Source: an uncultured Clostridia bacterium (GTDB taxonomy: Bacteria > Bacillota > Clostridia > Lachnospirales > Lachnospiraceae). From it: 64,000 bases of DNA. The notes beneath the pieces are model-generated. The model had not been told where the DNA came from. It searched no databases and saw only the letters and a list, made by a program, of their open reading frames with translations. Shown here piece after piece: positions 54,745-63,543 of the stretch (positions are counted from its first letter, which is position 1; each line of letters opens with the position of its first letter). A program made the position numbers and the translations under genes. The stretch lies in NCBI GenBank assembly GCA_948472945.1, contig CAOKVX010000007.1, positions 51,300 through 115,299 of the forward strand. The letters run 5' to 3'.

Positions 54745-57123
54745 TTATCTGATAAAGAACAATCCGGCGGTATGTACTATGAATGCAATAATCCACGCTA
54801 TAGCACACTGGCCTAAAACAGTTGCTATAGCCGCGCTTTTACCGCCAATCTCACGTCTTACTGTTGCAATTGCTGCAATACACGGAGTATATAACAGGGT
54901 AAATACCAAAAATACAAACGCAGTAAACGGAGTGAACAGTGTATTCAGCCCTGATATGTCTCCGCCGAGCAGGACAGTGAGGGTTGACACAACACTCTCC
55001 TTTGCCGTCAATCCGGTGATAAGTGCCGTTGAAACACGCCAGTCCCCAAATCCAAGAGGTTTAAAAATAGGAGCGATAAATCCGCCTATATGTGCAAGTA
55101 TACTTGAGTCAGGACTGTCCGCAATATTAAATTTTAAATCAAAGGTCTGAAGAAACCATATTATTATTGCCGCCAAAAGTATTATCGTAAAGGCTTTCTG
55201 TATAAATCCTTTTGCCTTATCCCAAATAAGGAACGCCACACTTTTTGCAGATGGAATTCTGTAGTTCGGAAGCTCCATCACAAAAGGCACCGGCTCGCCG
55301 TTATATTTTCTTTTCTTTAATACCAGCGCATATATTACTCCGCATGCAATACCAAATAAATATAACAGAATCATAACAGGGGCTCTCATATTTTTCGGAA
55401 AAAATGCAGTGGTAAACAGTGCATATATAGGCAGTTTTGCACTGCAGCTCATAAACGGAGTTAGAAAAATAGTCATACGCCTGTCACGCTCGCTTGACAA
55501 AGTCCTCGTTGCCATAATTGCAGGAACGGAACATCCAAACCCTATGAGCATCGGAACAAAGCTTCTTCCGGACAATCCTATTTTTCTGAGCAGTTTATCC
55601 ATTATAAACGCAACTCTTGCCATATATCCCGTATCTTCCAGTATTGACAGAAACAAAAACAAAGTAACGATAACAGGCAAAAAACTTAACACACTTCCCA
55701 CGCCGTTACATATTCCGTCCACTACAAGAGAATGTACTACTGCGTTAATATCCATTGCCGTCAGCCGTCCGTCTATCAACCCTATAATATAATCAACACA
55801 TGTAGACATAACGTCCGACAGAAATGTTCCAATAAAATTAAATGTCATTACGAACACAAGAGCCATGATTCCAATAAAACACGGTATACCCGTATATTTT
55901 CCGGTCAAAATTTTATCTATTGCCACACTTCTTTTATGCTCCCTGCTCTCACGCGGCTTTACAACTGTCTTTGCACAGAGCTTCTCTATAAATGAAAATC
56001 TCATATTCGCAAGGGCGGCTTCTCTTCCAAGTCCGCTCTCCCTCTCCATTACATCGATAATCCTGCCAAGAACCTCCTTTTCATCCTCCGGGATATTTAA
56101 TGACTCTTCTATAATCCTGTCATGCTCTACCATTTTGGTTGACGCAAATCTTACCGGAATTCCCGATGCAATCGCATATGGTTCAAGCAAATGCTCGGCC
56201 GCATGAATACACCTGTGTACAGCCCCTACCTTGTCACCGGTTCTTCCGCTGTCCTCGCAGAAATCAATTCTTCCGGGCGCCTCCCTGTACCTCGCTATGT
56301 GCATTGCATGGTCTATCAGCTCGTCAATCCCCTCGTTTTTTACCGCTGAAATCGGAACCACAGGAATACCTAAAATTTCTTCCAACTCATTTATGCGTAT
56401 ACTGCCTCCATTGGCGCGGACCTCATCCATCATATTAAGCGCAAGCACCATAGGAATACCAAGCTCCATAAGCTGTATCGTGAGATACAGATTGCGCTCA
56501 ATATTTGACGCGTCAACTATATTTATAATTCCCATAGGACTGTCTTTCATCAGGAAATCTCTTGTAACAATCTCATCATTTGAATACGGAGATAACGAGT
56601 AGATGCCCGGAAGGTCAGTAACGGCCGCCTCAGGATAATTTCTTATAATGCCGTCTTTCCTGTCAACAGTAACACCCGGAAAGTTTCCAACACGCTGATT
56701 AGAGCCTGTCAACTGGTTGAACAGCGTAGTTTTTCCGCAGTTCTGGTTGCCAATAAGCGCAAACGAGACAGGCATCCCCTTTGGAATTTTATTTCCTATC
56801 TTTCTGTCACGGTAGCTCTGAGCCTTGCCAAGTTCACCTACACGCGGATGCTCTATCGGCTTGTACCGGTCTGATTTTTTGACCACGCTTTCAACCGACT
56901 CTATAAGCTCTACTTCAATATTATCAGCTTCTGCAAGCCTGAGAGTAAGTTCATATCCTCTAATTTCTATTTCAATAGGGTCTCCCATAGGAGCTTTTTT
57001 TCTAAGACTTGCAACAGTACCCGGAGTAAGGCCCATGTCAAGCAAATGATTATGTAATTCTCCTTTACCTTTTATATTAATTATCTTGGCACTCTGTCCA
57101 ATTGCCAGCTCACCGAGCTTCAT
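54745..57123 (-). CDS. feoB: FeoA-FeoB fusion ferrous iron transporter
   Basis: The protein has 792 residues. Residues 1-75 are a complete FeoA SH3-like domain (LGELAIGQSAKI, HLLDMGLTPGT). After a linker comes the FeoB G-domain: G1 GNQNCGKTT, G2 region VGNFPGVTV, G3 DLPGIYSLSPYSNDE, G4 NMMD. The membrane part (about 400-792) has the two Gate motifs, including FVPMLIGFGCSVPAIMATRTL and TGLTAKESVVSTL. It takes up Fe(II). FeoA is usually a separate gene. The ATG at 57123 has GGAGG seven bases upstream. A strong palindrome lies at 57310-57347. Confidence 0.96.
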   Translation of the reverse strand: MKLGELAIGQSAKIINIKGKGELHNHLLDMGLTPGTVASLRKKAPMGDPIEIEIRGYELTLRLAEADNIEVELIESVESVVKKSDRYKPIEHPRVGELGKAQSYRDRKIGNKIPKGMPVSFALIGNQNCGKTTLFNQLTGSNQRVGNFPGVTVDRKDGIIRNYPEAAVTDLPGIYSLSPYSNDEIVTRDFLMKDSPMGIINIVDASNIERNLYLTIQLMELGIPMVLALNMMDEVRANGGSIRINELEEILGIPVVPISAVKNEGIDELIDHAMHIARYREAPGRIDFCEDSGRTGDKVGAVHRCIHAAEHLLEPYAIASGIPVRFASTKMVEHDRIIEESLNIPEDEKEVLGRIIDVMERESGLGREAALANMRFSFIEKLCAKTVVKPRESREHKRSVAIDKILTGKYTGIPCFIGIMALVFVMTFNFIGTFLSDVMSTCVDYIIGLIDGRLTAMDINAVVHSLVVDGICNGVGSVLSFLPVIVTLFLFLSILEDTGYMARVAFIMDKLLRKIGLSGRSFVPMLIGFGCSVPAIMATRTLSSERDRRMTIFLTPFMSCSAKLPIYALFTTAFFPKNMRAPVMILLYLFGIACGVIYALVLKKRKYNGEPVPFVMELPNYRIPSAKSVAFLIWDKAKGFIQKAFTIILLAAIIIWFLQTFDLKFNIADSPDSSILAHIGGFIAPIFKPLGFGDWRVSTALITGLTAKESVVSTLTVLLGGDISGLNTLFTPFTAFVFLVFTLLYTPCIAAIATVRREIGGKSAAIATVLGQCAIAWIIAFIVHTAGLFFIR

Positions 57124-57197
57124 ACACACACCTCCAATATTTTAATTTCATGTTATTTTCACTTCATATTGCCTATATTTACGCTCACGCAGCAGTC

Positions 57198-57240
57198 CTA
57201 AGTGTCCGGTGGACGCTCGTTTGACGGACCAAATCGAAGT
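57198..57240 (-). repeat. Dispersed intergenic element, copy at feoAB
   Basis: On the minus strand this reads ACTTCGATTTGGTCCGTC, AAACGAGCGTCCACC, GGACACTTA; the plus strand at about 49953-49998 reads ACTTCATTTCGGTCGGTCC, GAACGAGTGTCCACC, AGACGCTTA. About three quarters of the 40 positions agree. Neither copy is coding. Confidence 0.5.
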
Positions 57241-57309
57241 AAATAACCAAATACAGGCCAGCCCGCACTCGTCGGCGCCAAGCCTTTTTATAGTATAAAT
57301 ATTTGTTGC

Positions 57310-57370
57310 TTATCATTTCAGTTACCCTACGCTAACCATAATGATAACATACGGCTGTGCATATTACAAT
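57310..57370 (-). promoter_or_regulatory. feoAB promoter with long palindromic operator
   Basis: TTATCATTtcaGTTA (57310-57324) mirrors TAACcatAATGATAA (57333-57347). On the minus strand TTGTAA, 17 bp, TATCAT places the -10 inside the right arm. AATGATAA arms match Fur-box halves, and GTTA/TAAC recalls DtxR-type sites; either iron repressor could bind. The other bases of 57130-57427 hold the element at 57198 and no gene. Confidence 0.6.
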
Positions 57371-57427
57371 ATGGAAATAGTACCCTAATATACTTACATT
57401 CTATCTTTATCCTGACACGCTATTAAT

Positions 57428-58123
57428 TTATACACGCTTCAGCGATTTTAAATATTCTTTCCTTTCGTCTGAAACACGGTAACTCTCTCTGGCTTTTTGT
57501 ATCGCTTTATTATGCAGACCTACAGAAAACCTCTTATTTTCCAGATAAGTTACTGCATCATCATACTGCTTCGCAAGCGCTGTAGCGAGATACCATGCAA
57601 TTCCCATCTGTACATAATAGTCGTCGGAATCTACGCCGGCAAGCCACCCAATATGCTCTTTCCTGAAATCCCCGTCAAGAAAAAAGGTCATCAGCATATT
57701 ACTGCCAAAACGTACGGTAAAGGGATGGTCAGATTTAAGCCATCGTTCTATCGAATTTATAATTTTTTCCTTATGTTTGTTAAACACCTTAGGTTTAATT
57801 GAGTCGCAGGTAGACCAGTTATCAATATAGGGCAGAAATTTCTCTATCTCGCTAATACACTCATCATAATCATTTATCCGCTCAATGATAAACGCATGTA
57901 TATTATTTTCTTCATAATAAAAGTGCGGCAGGCTGTTAAGGAATTTTTCAATATCCGGATTACCGGCAATCTGAACCGCATATTTTCTTGCATGTGGAAA
58001 ACGTACACCTATAATTCTATCTTTATCTATATTAGGTATAAGTCTGCTCTGAAAATCCCTGTACCCCTTATCCTGCATAGAAAATAGTTCGTTTTTTATA
58101 ATTTCACATATATTAACGCTCAT
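57428..58123 (-). CDS. DNA alkylation repair protein (AlkD-like HEAT repeats)
   Basis: A 231-residue all-helical protein. AlkD/AlkC-like pattern: GVRFPHARKYAVQIA near residue 40, YIDNWSTCDSIKPKVF (the WD/N catalytic region), DHPFTVRFGSNMLMTFFL and YYVQMGIAWYLATALAKQYD. AlkD-type glycosylases remove bulky or positively charged alkyl bases without flipping them. The Asp in NWSTCDS matches the catalytic position. RBS GAGAGGGAAA. It stands alone in front of a large inverted repeat. Confidence 0.88.
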   Translation of the reverse strand: MSVNICEIIKNELFSMQDKGYRDFQSRLIPNIDKDRIIGVRFPHARKYAVQIAGNPDIEKFLNSLPHFYYEENNIHAFIIERINDYDECISEIEKFLPYIDNWSTCDSIKPKVFNKHKEKIINSIERWLKSDHPFTVRFGSNMLMTFFLDGDFRKEHIGWLAGVDSDDYYVQMGIAWYLATALAKQYDDAVTYLENKRFSVGLHNKAIQKARESYRVSDERKEYLKSLKRV

Positions 58124-58693
58124 TTGATTTCCCTCTCTTTAATGTAGCTCAACGGCGCCAAAATTCACCATCCTCGGTCAAAAGATTTCGAAAACGGTTA
58201 TTTTGTGAATGTAAAAGGCAGTTGAATGAGTCGCAGCGGTGGCTACGGCGATTGAAACTAACACACGCATTCGCAAAATAGCAGTTTTCGAAACGGGTTC
58301 AAATTGGCGACGTTGAGCTTTGATTTTAATTATTTCACAAACACTTTAAACAGTCAATCAAATATACTTTTCATTTTCATAATTTTTGTTTAAAACTCAT
58401 AACATATACTTTATTGTGATAAGGTTACTCAAAATTAATATATAATATGTTAAATTATATAATTAAATGAATAATCAAAATAATTTGTAAAACATCGTTC
58501 TTGTAAATCTGTATTTTTAATTTTTTATTGAAATATGGATTTATTTATGTTGATAATGCTTTGATATAATTGTTTTTGATGCTAAACTTATTTTAAAAGA
58601 ATTATATGTATTACATCACTGTGGCGCTAAACAGTCAGCGCTCGGGATTTTTTGTTATAAAGAAATATTTTTATAACAGTAACATGCTTCTGA
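58124..58693. other. Long intergenic region with a large inverted repeat
   Basis: 570 bases without a credible gene. The left third is the inverted repeat at 58146-58319. The remainder is very AT-rich; near 58622-58650 GGCGCT/AGCGCT forms a small hairpin followed by a T-run on the plus strand. Confidence 0.5.
58146..58319. repeat. Large imperfect inverted repeat (hairpin element)
   Basis: The left arm (58146-58211) begins AGCTCAACGGCGCCAA and ends TATTTTGTGAATG; the right arm (58268-58319) is its mirror, beginning CATTCGCAAAATA and ending TTGGCGACGTTGAGCT, with TTTCGAAAAC shared inside. The left arm has an extra bulge of about 15 bases. The 56-base centre contains TCGC..GCGA pairing. Size and symmetry suggest a structured RNA or a miniature mobile/palindromic element. 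Confidence 0.75.
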
Positions 58694-59584
58694 TTATTTT
58701 ACTATATCGTTTTTTGAAATCGTTCCACACAGTATCGGAGATAATGGGTCATATACAGCGCAATTTTTCATAACGCTGTCATAACTGTAGTTTGCATAAC
58801 AATATTTACAATCGTTTCTGCACGTATTATAAGCGCCGATATCTACGCTCTCAACGCATCCGCACTCTTTTCTCTGATTCCTGTCCTTTTTTACCTTTAA
58901 TGTACGACCTGTAATATCTTCGATGAGCTTTTTATCTATACAGCAGTTGTGCTCAATACCGAATTCGGACAGGTCTTTAACCTCAGCGCAGCTGCAAATT
59001 GTTATTCCATTCCTCGCTGCAGTATCAGATAAAGCCAAGGCAAACTCCTGCATCATATATTCGTCAAGCGCATAGGCCCCGAGCGAGCGCAGGTTTTTCT
59101 TATTTTTAGCATATTCATCTACAAAACTTATTACACATTTTTCAGTATAACCCTCAAGTGAATCCGCAATGTGTCCAAATGCCTTCAAATGATACTCCGG
59201 TGTATATACACCGTTAAACATAATCGGGTCATACCTCCAAACTACCTTACGTTTTCCTATCTTATCAGACAGCTTCTTAAACACCGGTATCATTTTCTCC
59301 TTTTTATGCGGCACATTACACTCCACATCCTTTCCATATCCGGTCAGTGTAAATTGAAAATAAAAATTATAATCTGAAAGTGCGTCCAGTCCGTCTATCA
59401 TCGGCTCAGGATTCTTGCTCCAAAATACAATACAGTCGACAACATCCGGCGACAAATCTATCTTCCTTACCTGATGTGTATTCATTGGATTGCGTACATA
59501 TACATATCCGTCTCTTATTCTATTGTAAAACCATTCTGAGTAATAATTTGGAATATCAGTCCTGCGGCTTACGCTAATAATCAA
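58694..59584 (-). CDS. DUF1848 family protein (radical-SAM-like Cys cluster)
   Basis: The protein has 296 residues. Start signature MIISVSRRTDIPNYYSEWF, then GYVYVRNPMNTHQVRKIDL and FWSKNPEPM identify DUF1848. The C-terminus carries CRNDCKYCYANYS, a CxxxCxxC iron-sulfur-like motif placed at the end rather than the start, and further Cys residues (ICSCAEV, HNCCIDKK, KECGCVE). Its reaction is unknown. The start is a TTG at 59584; a 14-codon frame with a strong ribosome site overlaps it and may drive translation by coupling. Confidence 0.88.
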   Translation of the reverse strand: MIISVSRRTDIPNYYSEWFYNRIRDGYVYVRNPMNTHQVRKIDLSPDVVDCIVFWSKNPEPMIDGLDALSDYNFYFQFTLTGYGKDVECNVPHKKEKMIPVFKKLSDKIGKRKVVWRYDPIMFNGVYTPEYHLKAFGHIADSLEGYTEKCVISFVDEYAKNKKNLRSLGAYALDEYMMQEFALALSDTAARNGITICSCAEVKDLSEFGIEHNCCIDKKLIEDITGRTLKVKKDRNQRKECGCVESVDIGAYNTCRNDCKYCYANYSYDSVMKNCAVYDPLSPILCGTISKNDIVK

Positions 59585-59618
59585 ATCTGCACCAGCCTTT
59601 CGTAGCGTCGATGTGCAT
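59574..59618 (-). CDS. Possible 14-codon leader peptide overlapping DUF1848 start
   Basis: ATG at 59618 preceded by GGGAGGATGTAT, the best ribosome site in this stretch. The frame reads MHIDATKGWCRFDY and stops at 59574, eleven bases inside the DUF1848 gene, whose own TTG start has only a weak site. Translational coupling is the likely purpose; the peptide itself need not matter. Confidence 0.4.
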   Translation of the reverse strand: MHIDATKGWCRFDY

Positions 59619-59790
59619 ATACATCCTCCCGTCTTTCAGCTAACGGAACTCAGATCGTCAAATTGTCAGAAGCTATTTTTTTCTTCAAAATGCGTATATT
59701 CCATAGCAATGGCGTCCGTACAAAATACACCTGCTCCCCTGAAAGAATACCCGCTATATTTTCTATAAATCTCTAGAATAATGCAATATT

Positions 59791-60915
59791 TTAATAAATT
59801 AAATTACAGTTTTCTTCTTTTGCATCAAGTATATTTCTAAATTGTTTAAGTCTTAAATGCAGCGCACCTATATCTCTCTTCTTTTTGACAATCTTCTTTT
59901 GCGCTTCAAATTCAATAATGTCTATTTGCTTATTCATAAACATTTCTTTGTTAAATGTTCCGTTAGAATCTTTTGACGTAACACAATTGTGTGTATATTG
60001 CTCTGAAACATATGAAAACCACTCTAAATCCACAGTTTTTTTATAGGCTTGCTTAACATTCAATACGTACGCATGGTCATTTGTTGTAAATGTTCCTCTT
60101 TCAATATATAATGCTTTCCCTGCCTGTCCATTCCTTGAAATAATGATGGCAGGAGCGTCAAAACATTTTATTTTTTTACTATTTAATAATGCATTTTTTG
60201 AAACGACTCCCATATTGGTAGACTCATTCGTCGATGACGAAAATACCACGACAGTTTCTCTTTCAGATGACGGTTGATTGTTATATATAAATTCTTCAGT
60301 CAATCCAGAATTTCCACCTGCAATTTCAAAAATTGCCCCGGCTTTCAACTTACAAATCACATCGCCGCTTATAACAAAGCTGTTTAGTTTTTTTAACCGT
60401 TCAATATAAAAATTTGTGTTATCTTTCAATTTGCTAATCTTTTTATATATGTTAACTATTTCATCCTGCTCTTTCATTGACGGATATTCAAATTCCAAGT
60501 CTAAAAATTGTTCTTTTGAAAATGTTCCATTCGTTCCCTTAGATGTTATACAACAGTCTGCATTATATTGAATTACTTTTTCAATCCATCGAATATTTAT
60601 TTCATCGGCATATCTTTGTTTAATGGTAATTGCATAAGCATCATCATTAATTGTAAATTTCCCGTTTTCTATAAATTTGGTTTTTCCAGCTAATCCTTTT
60701 CGTACAATAATAATCGCTGGAGCTTTAAATATTTTTATCTTTCTGTCATTTATCATAGTATCTTTGTCAACAACTCCAAGCATATTTGTATCAATGGTAG
60801 ACCCAGAATAAACTGTAACAGCTCTATTACTATTCTTAGGCGGATTCCAATATATTACGCTTTCTGTAAGCCCGGAATTCCCGCCTAAAATATCAAGACA
60901 TTCACGAATTACCAC
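59791..60915 (-). CDS. hsdS: Specificity subunit (HsdS/BcgIB-like) with duplicated recognition domains
   Basis: A 374-residue protein. Two halves, about 5-190 and 195-365, each with a target-recognition domain and a conserved helix (SMKEQDEIVNIYKKISKL; FEAQKKIVKKKRDIGAL). The halves are strikingly alike: GGNSGLTE opens both, followed by TNMLGVV/TNMGVV, FKAPAIIIVRKGLAGK/FDAPAIIISRNGQAGK and TSKGTNGTFSKE/TSKDSNGTFNKE. It directs the methyltransferase-nuclease to DNA. The GTG start overlaps the upstream gene's stop by seven bases. Similar halves predict a nearly symmetric bipartite site. Confidence 0.9.
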   Translation of the reverse strand: MVIRECLDILGGNSGLTESVIYWNPPKNSNRAVTVYSGSTIDTNMLGVVDKDTMINDRKIKIFKAPAIIIVRKGLAGKTKFIENGKFTINDDAYAITIKQRYADEINIRWIEKVIQYNADCCITSKGTNGTFSKEQFLDLEFEYPSMKEQDEIVNIYKKISKLKDNTNFYIERLKKLNSFVISGDVICKLKAGAIFEIAGGNSGLTEEFIYNNQPSSERETVVVFSSSTNESTNMGVVSKNALLNSKKIKCFDAPAIIISRNGQAGKALYIERGTFTTNDHAYVLNVKQAYKKTVDLEWFSYVSEQYTHNCVTSKDSNGTFNKEMFMNKQIDIIEFEAQKKIVKKKRDIGALHLRLKQFRNILDAKEENCNLIY

Positions 60916-63287
60916 TTCATCACATCCTTAAATATATTATTTAACTCCCTTTTTATTTTAGCCACCTCTTTTGATAAAGATTCTGATGAAATTTCCTCTG
61001 ATACACCGCATCTAAAATATTTTTCAGGAAGTATATTAACCTGATGTACTTTGATTGGATTTCTCAAATCATAGAAACAGTCTTCCTCAGCATCATATAA
61101 TACTCCCATAATTTTAAATATATCCACAAACTCCTCTTTTATCGCTCCGTCCTTGATACAATCAGACTTTTTAGATATTTTCTTAAGTAAATCCTCTTGC
61201 TCATCATTCAATTCAATATTTGTTCTTGACATATCACTAAATACACTTTTTAACTTATCAATCTTTTTGTAATTCACCGTATACTCGCCCAGCACATCGC
61301 TTATTAAAATAAAACCGTATTTTTTCCCTGTAATCTCTTTTCCCCATTCATTATAGTACTTTTCATCAGTATTCTGCTCTTTTCCATCAACTCCATACTT
61401 TTCTTCAATTAATGATTTATGAGCTCGGCCTTTGTCGTCATACCAAATAGACAATTCATTATGCAGCCATTTACCACTTGCGTCCAATCTTCCAGTCATA
61501 AATCTTTTATCAGAATTTGCATATCCGTCATTATCAATAATATATGCCCAAAACTTTTCATCATATATTTCCTGTTCCTCTACAGAATGAAACGCATTAT
61601 TTCTTTTTGTAAAAGAAATCGCATATGTTTTCTCCTTCGTGTATGGTGCAAACGCAAACTTAGGTAAAGAGATAACAAAATCAATCTTACAGTTTTTAAT
61701 AAGCCACTGCCTGATTGAAGAAAGGGACGGCGATTCCAAAATCCCGTCAGGAACAATAACAAGCGCCTTTCCCGAAGGTTTTAATATTGACACCACCTTA
61801 ATCAAAGCGTTTATTTCCATACGTTTATTATTGGTAACTGTAGAATCAACTACCCATTTACCCTTTCCGTATGGTACATTTGTTATGACATAATCAAATT
61901 TTTCAGGTCTTTCAGGCGTATCCAAAGCCTTAATAACATCCGAATCATTTAACGCGAGACTATCTCTTTTTTCCACATCAGATACTCCGTCCCCCGCCAA
62001 ATACATATTTATTTTTGTTCTTGTAGAATTACTTGGATTAATATCATATCCATAAAAGGATTCATTAGCCAGCTGCGCCGCATTTATTTCTAATCCGGCG
62101 TCAATTCTTTCGCCTAACAATTTGTAAAACTCAGTCAAAAAACCACCTGTTCCACAGAATGGGTCAACTATTTTAACATGATTTTTCGTACCGTACCTGT
62201 CTACAATATTTCTTATATCCATATCATTTATAAAAATACTAAGTAACGGTCTTATAATATGTCTTCTTGTAAAAAATTCCCCCAAATCCTTTTTAGTTTT
62301 TTTACTTGCCAGCACTTCATACACTTCTCCAAACAAATCAATTGGCAATGCATGCATGACAGGTATTTTACTTATCTCTTCATGTATTTTCTTTACAGTA
62401 TTAACATCAATTTCCGCAATAGTTTCCATAAAATCAAACGAGACTTTATTAGTTTTCTTATTATAGACAATCGTAAATATATCCTTATATTTATCATATC
62501 TGTCACTATTTTTTATTGCATTTACAGCCGCATTAATCTTTGCAGGCTTATCAAAATCCTCCCATCCATATGAACTTCCTTGATATTCTATTTTTTCTTT
62601 CTCAGTAATCATTTTTAATGCAACAAATGCTATTGTAAAATCAATACGCGCATTTTCATTATCCGCAAGCAAACCTGAAATATTTCGATAGATAATCCTC
62701 AGGCTTTCAAGAATTTTATGAAACTCTTTCTGCGTAAAATTAGAAATATCAAATTCAAAAACATTGTAATCAGGATATCTATATATGAGATTTAATATTT
62801 CAGGCCCTATAAATGCATTTATTTTCTTACCGTTTATATATAAATCTTGCCAGCTGTCCCTTACCCTGACTTTTAATATTGCATCATTTCCATTATACCC
62901 AATTACAACTCTGGACTTATACTTATCTTTCTTTCCATCTGCATATATTATTGCCTCTAACAGAGCGGCATTAGATGAAATATCCGTTATCTTATTCTCT
63001 ATAACAATATCTATATTTTGATTTCCAAAATAATTGAAAACCATGACGTCTATTTCGCCTGTTCCCGTTAAACTGTCTTTTGAAGGAACAGAAGAATCAA
63101 TATCTTTAATTCCTGTCTTTTTCTGATATATAATGTCGCTTTTATATAATCTGCCTAATAAATCTTTTTCTACAAATGCATCTATCTGTGCCTCCGACCA
63201 TCTTGCATTAGGAATTTTTTCAAATAGGTAATTCTCACTTATTTTATCCACAATCAGAGGTTCTGATTTTATAATTATCTTTTCCAT
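60909..63287 (-). CDS. Restriction-modification subunit: PD-(D/E)XK nuclease fused to N6-adenine methylase (BcgIA-like)
   Basis: A 792-residue protein. N-terminal domain (about 30-165) has the nuclease core Asp80 (GTGEIDVMVF) and Glu97-x-Lys99 (VIENK), like HsdR N-terminal domains. Helical part about 170-320, then the methylase: GEFFTRRHI (motif X), AdoMet motif I DPFCGTGGF (375-383) and catalytic motif IV NVPY (470-473), a variant of NPPY/F. C-terminal 200 residues probably contact the S subunit. One chain would both cut and methylate, as in type IIB BcgI. The ATG at 63287 follows GGAGGAA. No hsdR gene is nearby. Confidence 0.85.
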   Translation of the reverse strand: MEKIIIKSEPLIVDKISENYLFEKIPNARWSEAQIDAFVEKDLLGRLYKSDIIYQKKTGIKDIDSSVPSKDSLTGTGEIDVMVFNYFGNQNIDIVIENKITDISSNAALLEAIIYADGKKDKYKSRVVIGYNGNDAILKVRVRDSWQDLYINGKKINAFIGPEILNLIYRYPDYNVFEFDISNFTQKEFHKILESLRIIYRNISGLLADNENARIDFTIAFVALKMITEKEKIEYQGSSYGWEDFDKPAKINAAVNAIKNSDRYDKYKDIFTIVYNKKTNKVSFDFMETIAEIDVNTVKKIHEEISKIPVMHALPIDLFGEVYEVLASKKTKKDLGEFFTRRHIIRPLLSIFINDMDIRNIVDRYGTKNHVKIVDPFCGTGGFLTEFYKLLGERIDAGLEINAAQLANESFYGYDINPSNSTRTKINMYLAGDGVSDVEKRDSLALNDSDVIKALDTPERPEKFDYVITNVPYGKGKWVVDSTVTNNKRMEINALIKVVSILKPSGKALVIVPDGILESPSLSSIRQWLIKNCKIDFVISLPKFAFAPYTKEKTYAISFTKRNNAFHSVEEQEIYDEKFWAYIIDNDGYANSDKRFMTGRLDASGKWLHNELSIWYDDKGRAHKSLIEEKYGVDGKEQNTDEKYYNEWGKEITGKKYGFILISDVLGEYTVNYKKIDKLKSVFSDMSRTNIELNDEQEDLLKKISKKSDCIKDGAIKEEFVDIFKIMGVLYDAEEDCFYDLRNPIKVHQVNILPEKYFRCGVSEEISSESLSKEVAKIKRELNNIFKDVMKW

Positions 63288-63344
63288 AGTAAATTCCTCC
63301 ACAATGTAACTTATTTGTTTTGCCACAAGATAGATTACTTCTCT

Positions 63345-63373
63345 AGTATAGAACATTAGTTCTAATTTTGCAA
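63345..63373 (-). promoter_or_regulatory. Promoter of the restriction-modification genes with an SOS-like box
   Basis: On the minus strand, TTGCAA (63373-63368), 17 bp, TATACT (63350-63345). The spacer contains GAACTAATGTTC (63362-63351), which fits GAAC-N4-GTTC, the LexA (DinR) box of Firmicutes. A repressor bound there would block RNA polymerase. Position and match are seen; LexA control is inference. Confidence 0.55.
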
Positions 63374-63543
63374 GTCTTATTTATCATTTTATAAATTTTT
63401 TTTAACTCCGGCGATTTACAAAACTGAATTCCACCCCTCTTTCTTCTAACCGTGGATATTATCAAAATGAATGGATGGATTTTATCTTTACAACTTTTGT
63501 TGTATGATCTCCTTGTGCTGCTGGTACACAGGAGGATACCATT

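Noticed and set aside
59585..59790. Two protein-like reverse frames between DUF1848 and hsdS
   Set aside because: Short, overlapping each other in different frames, and without starts; probably non-coding or too decayed to name.
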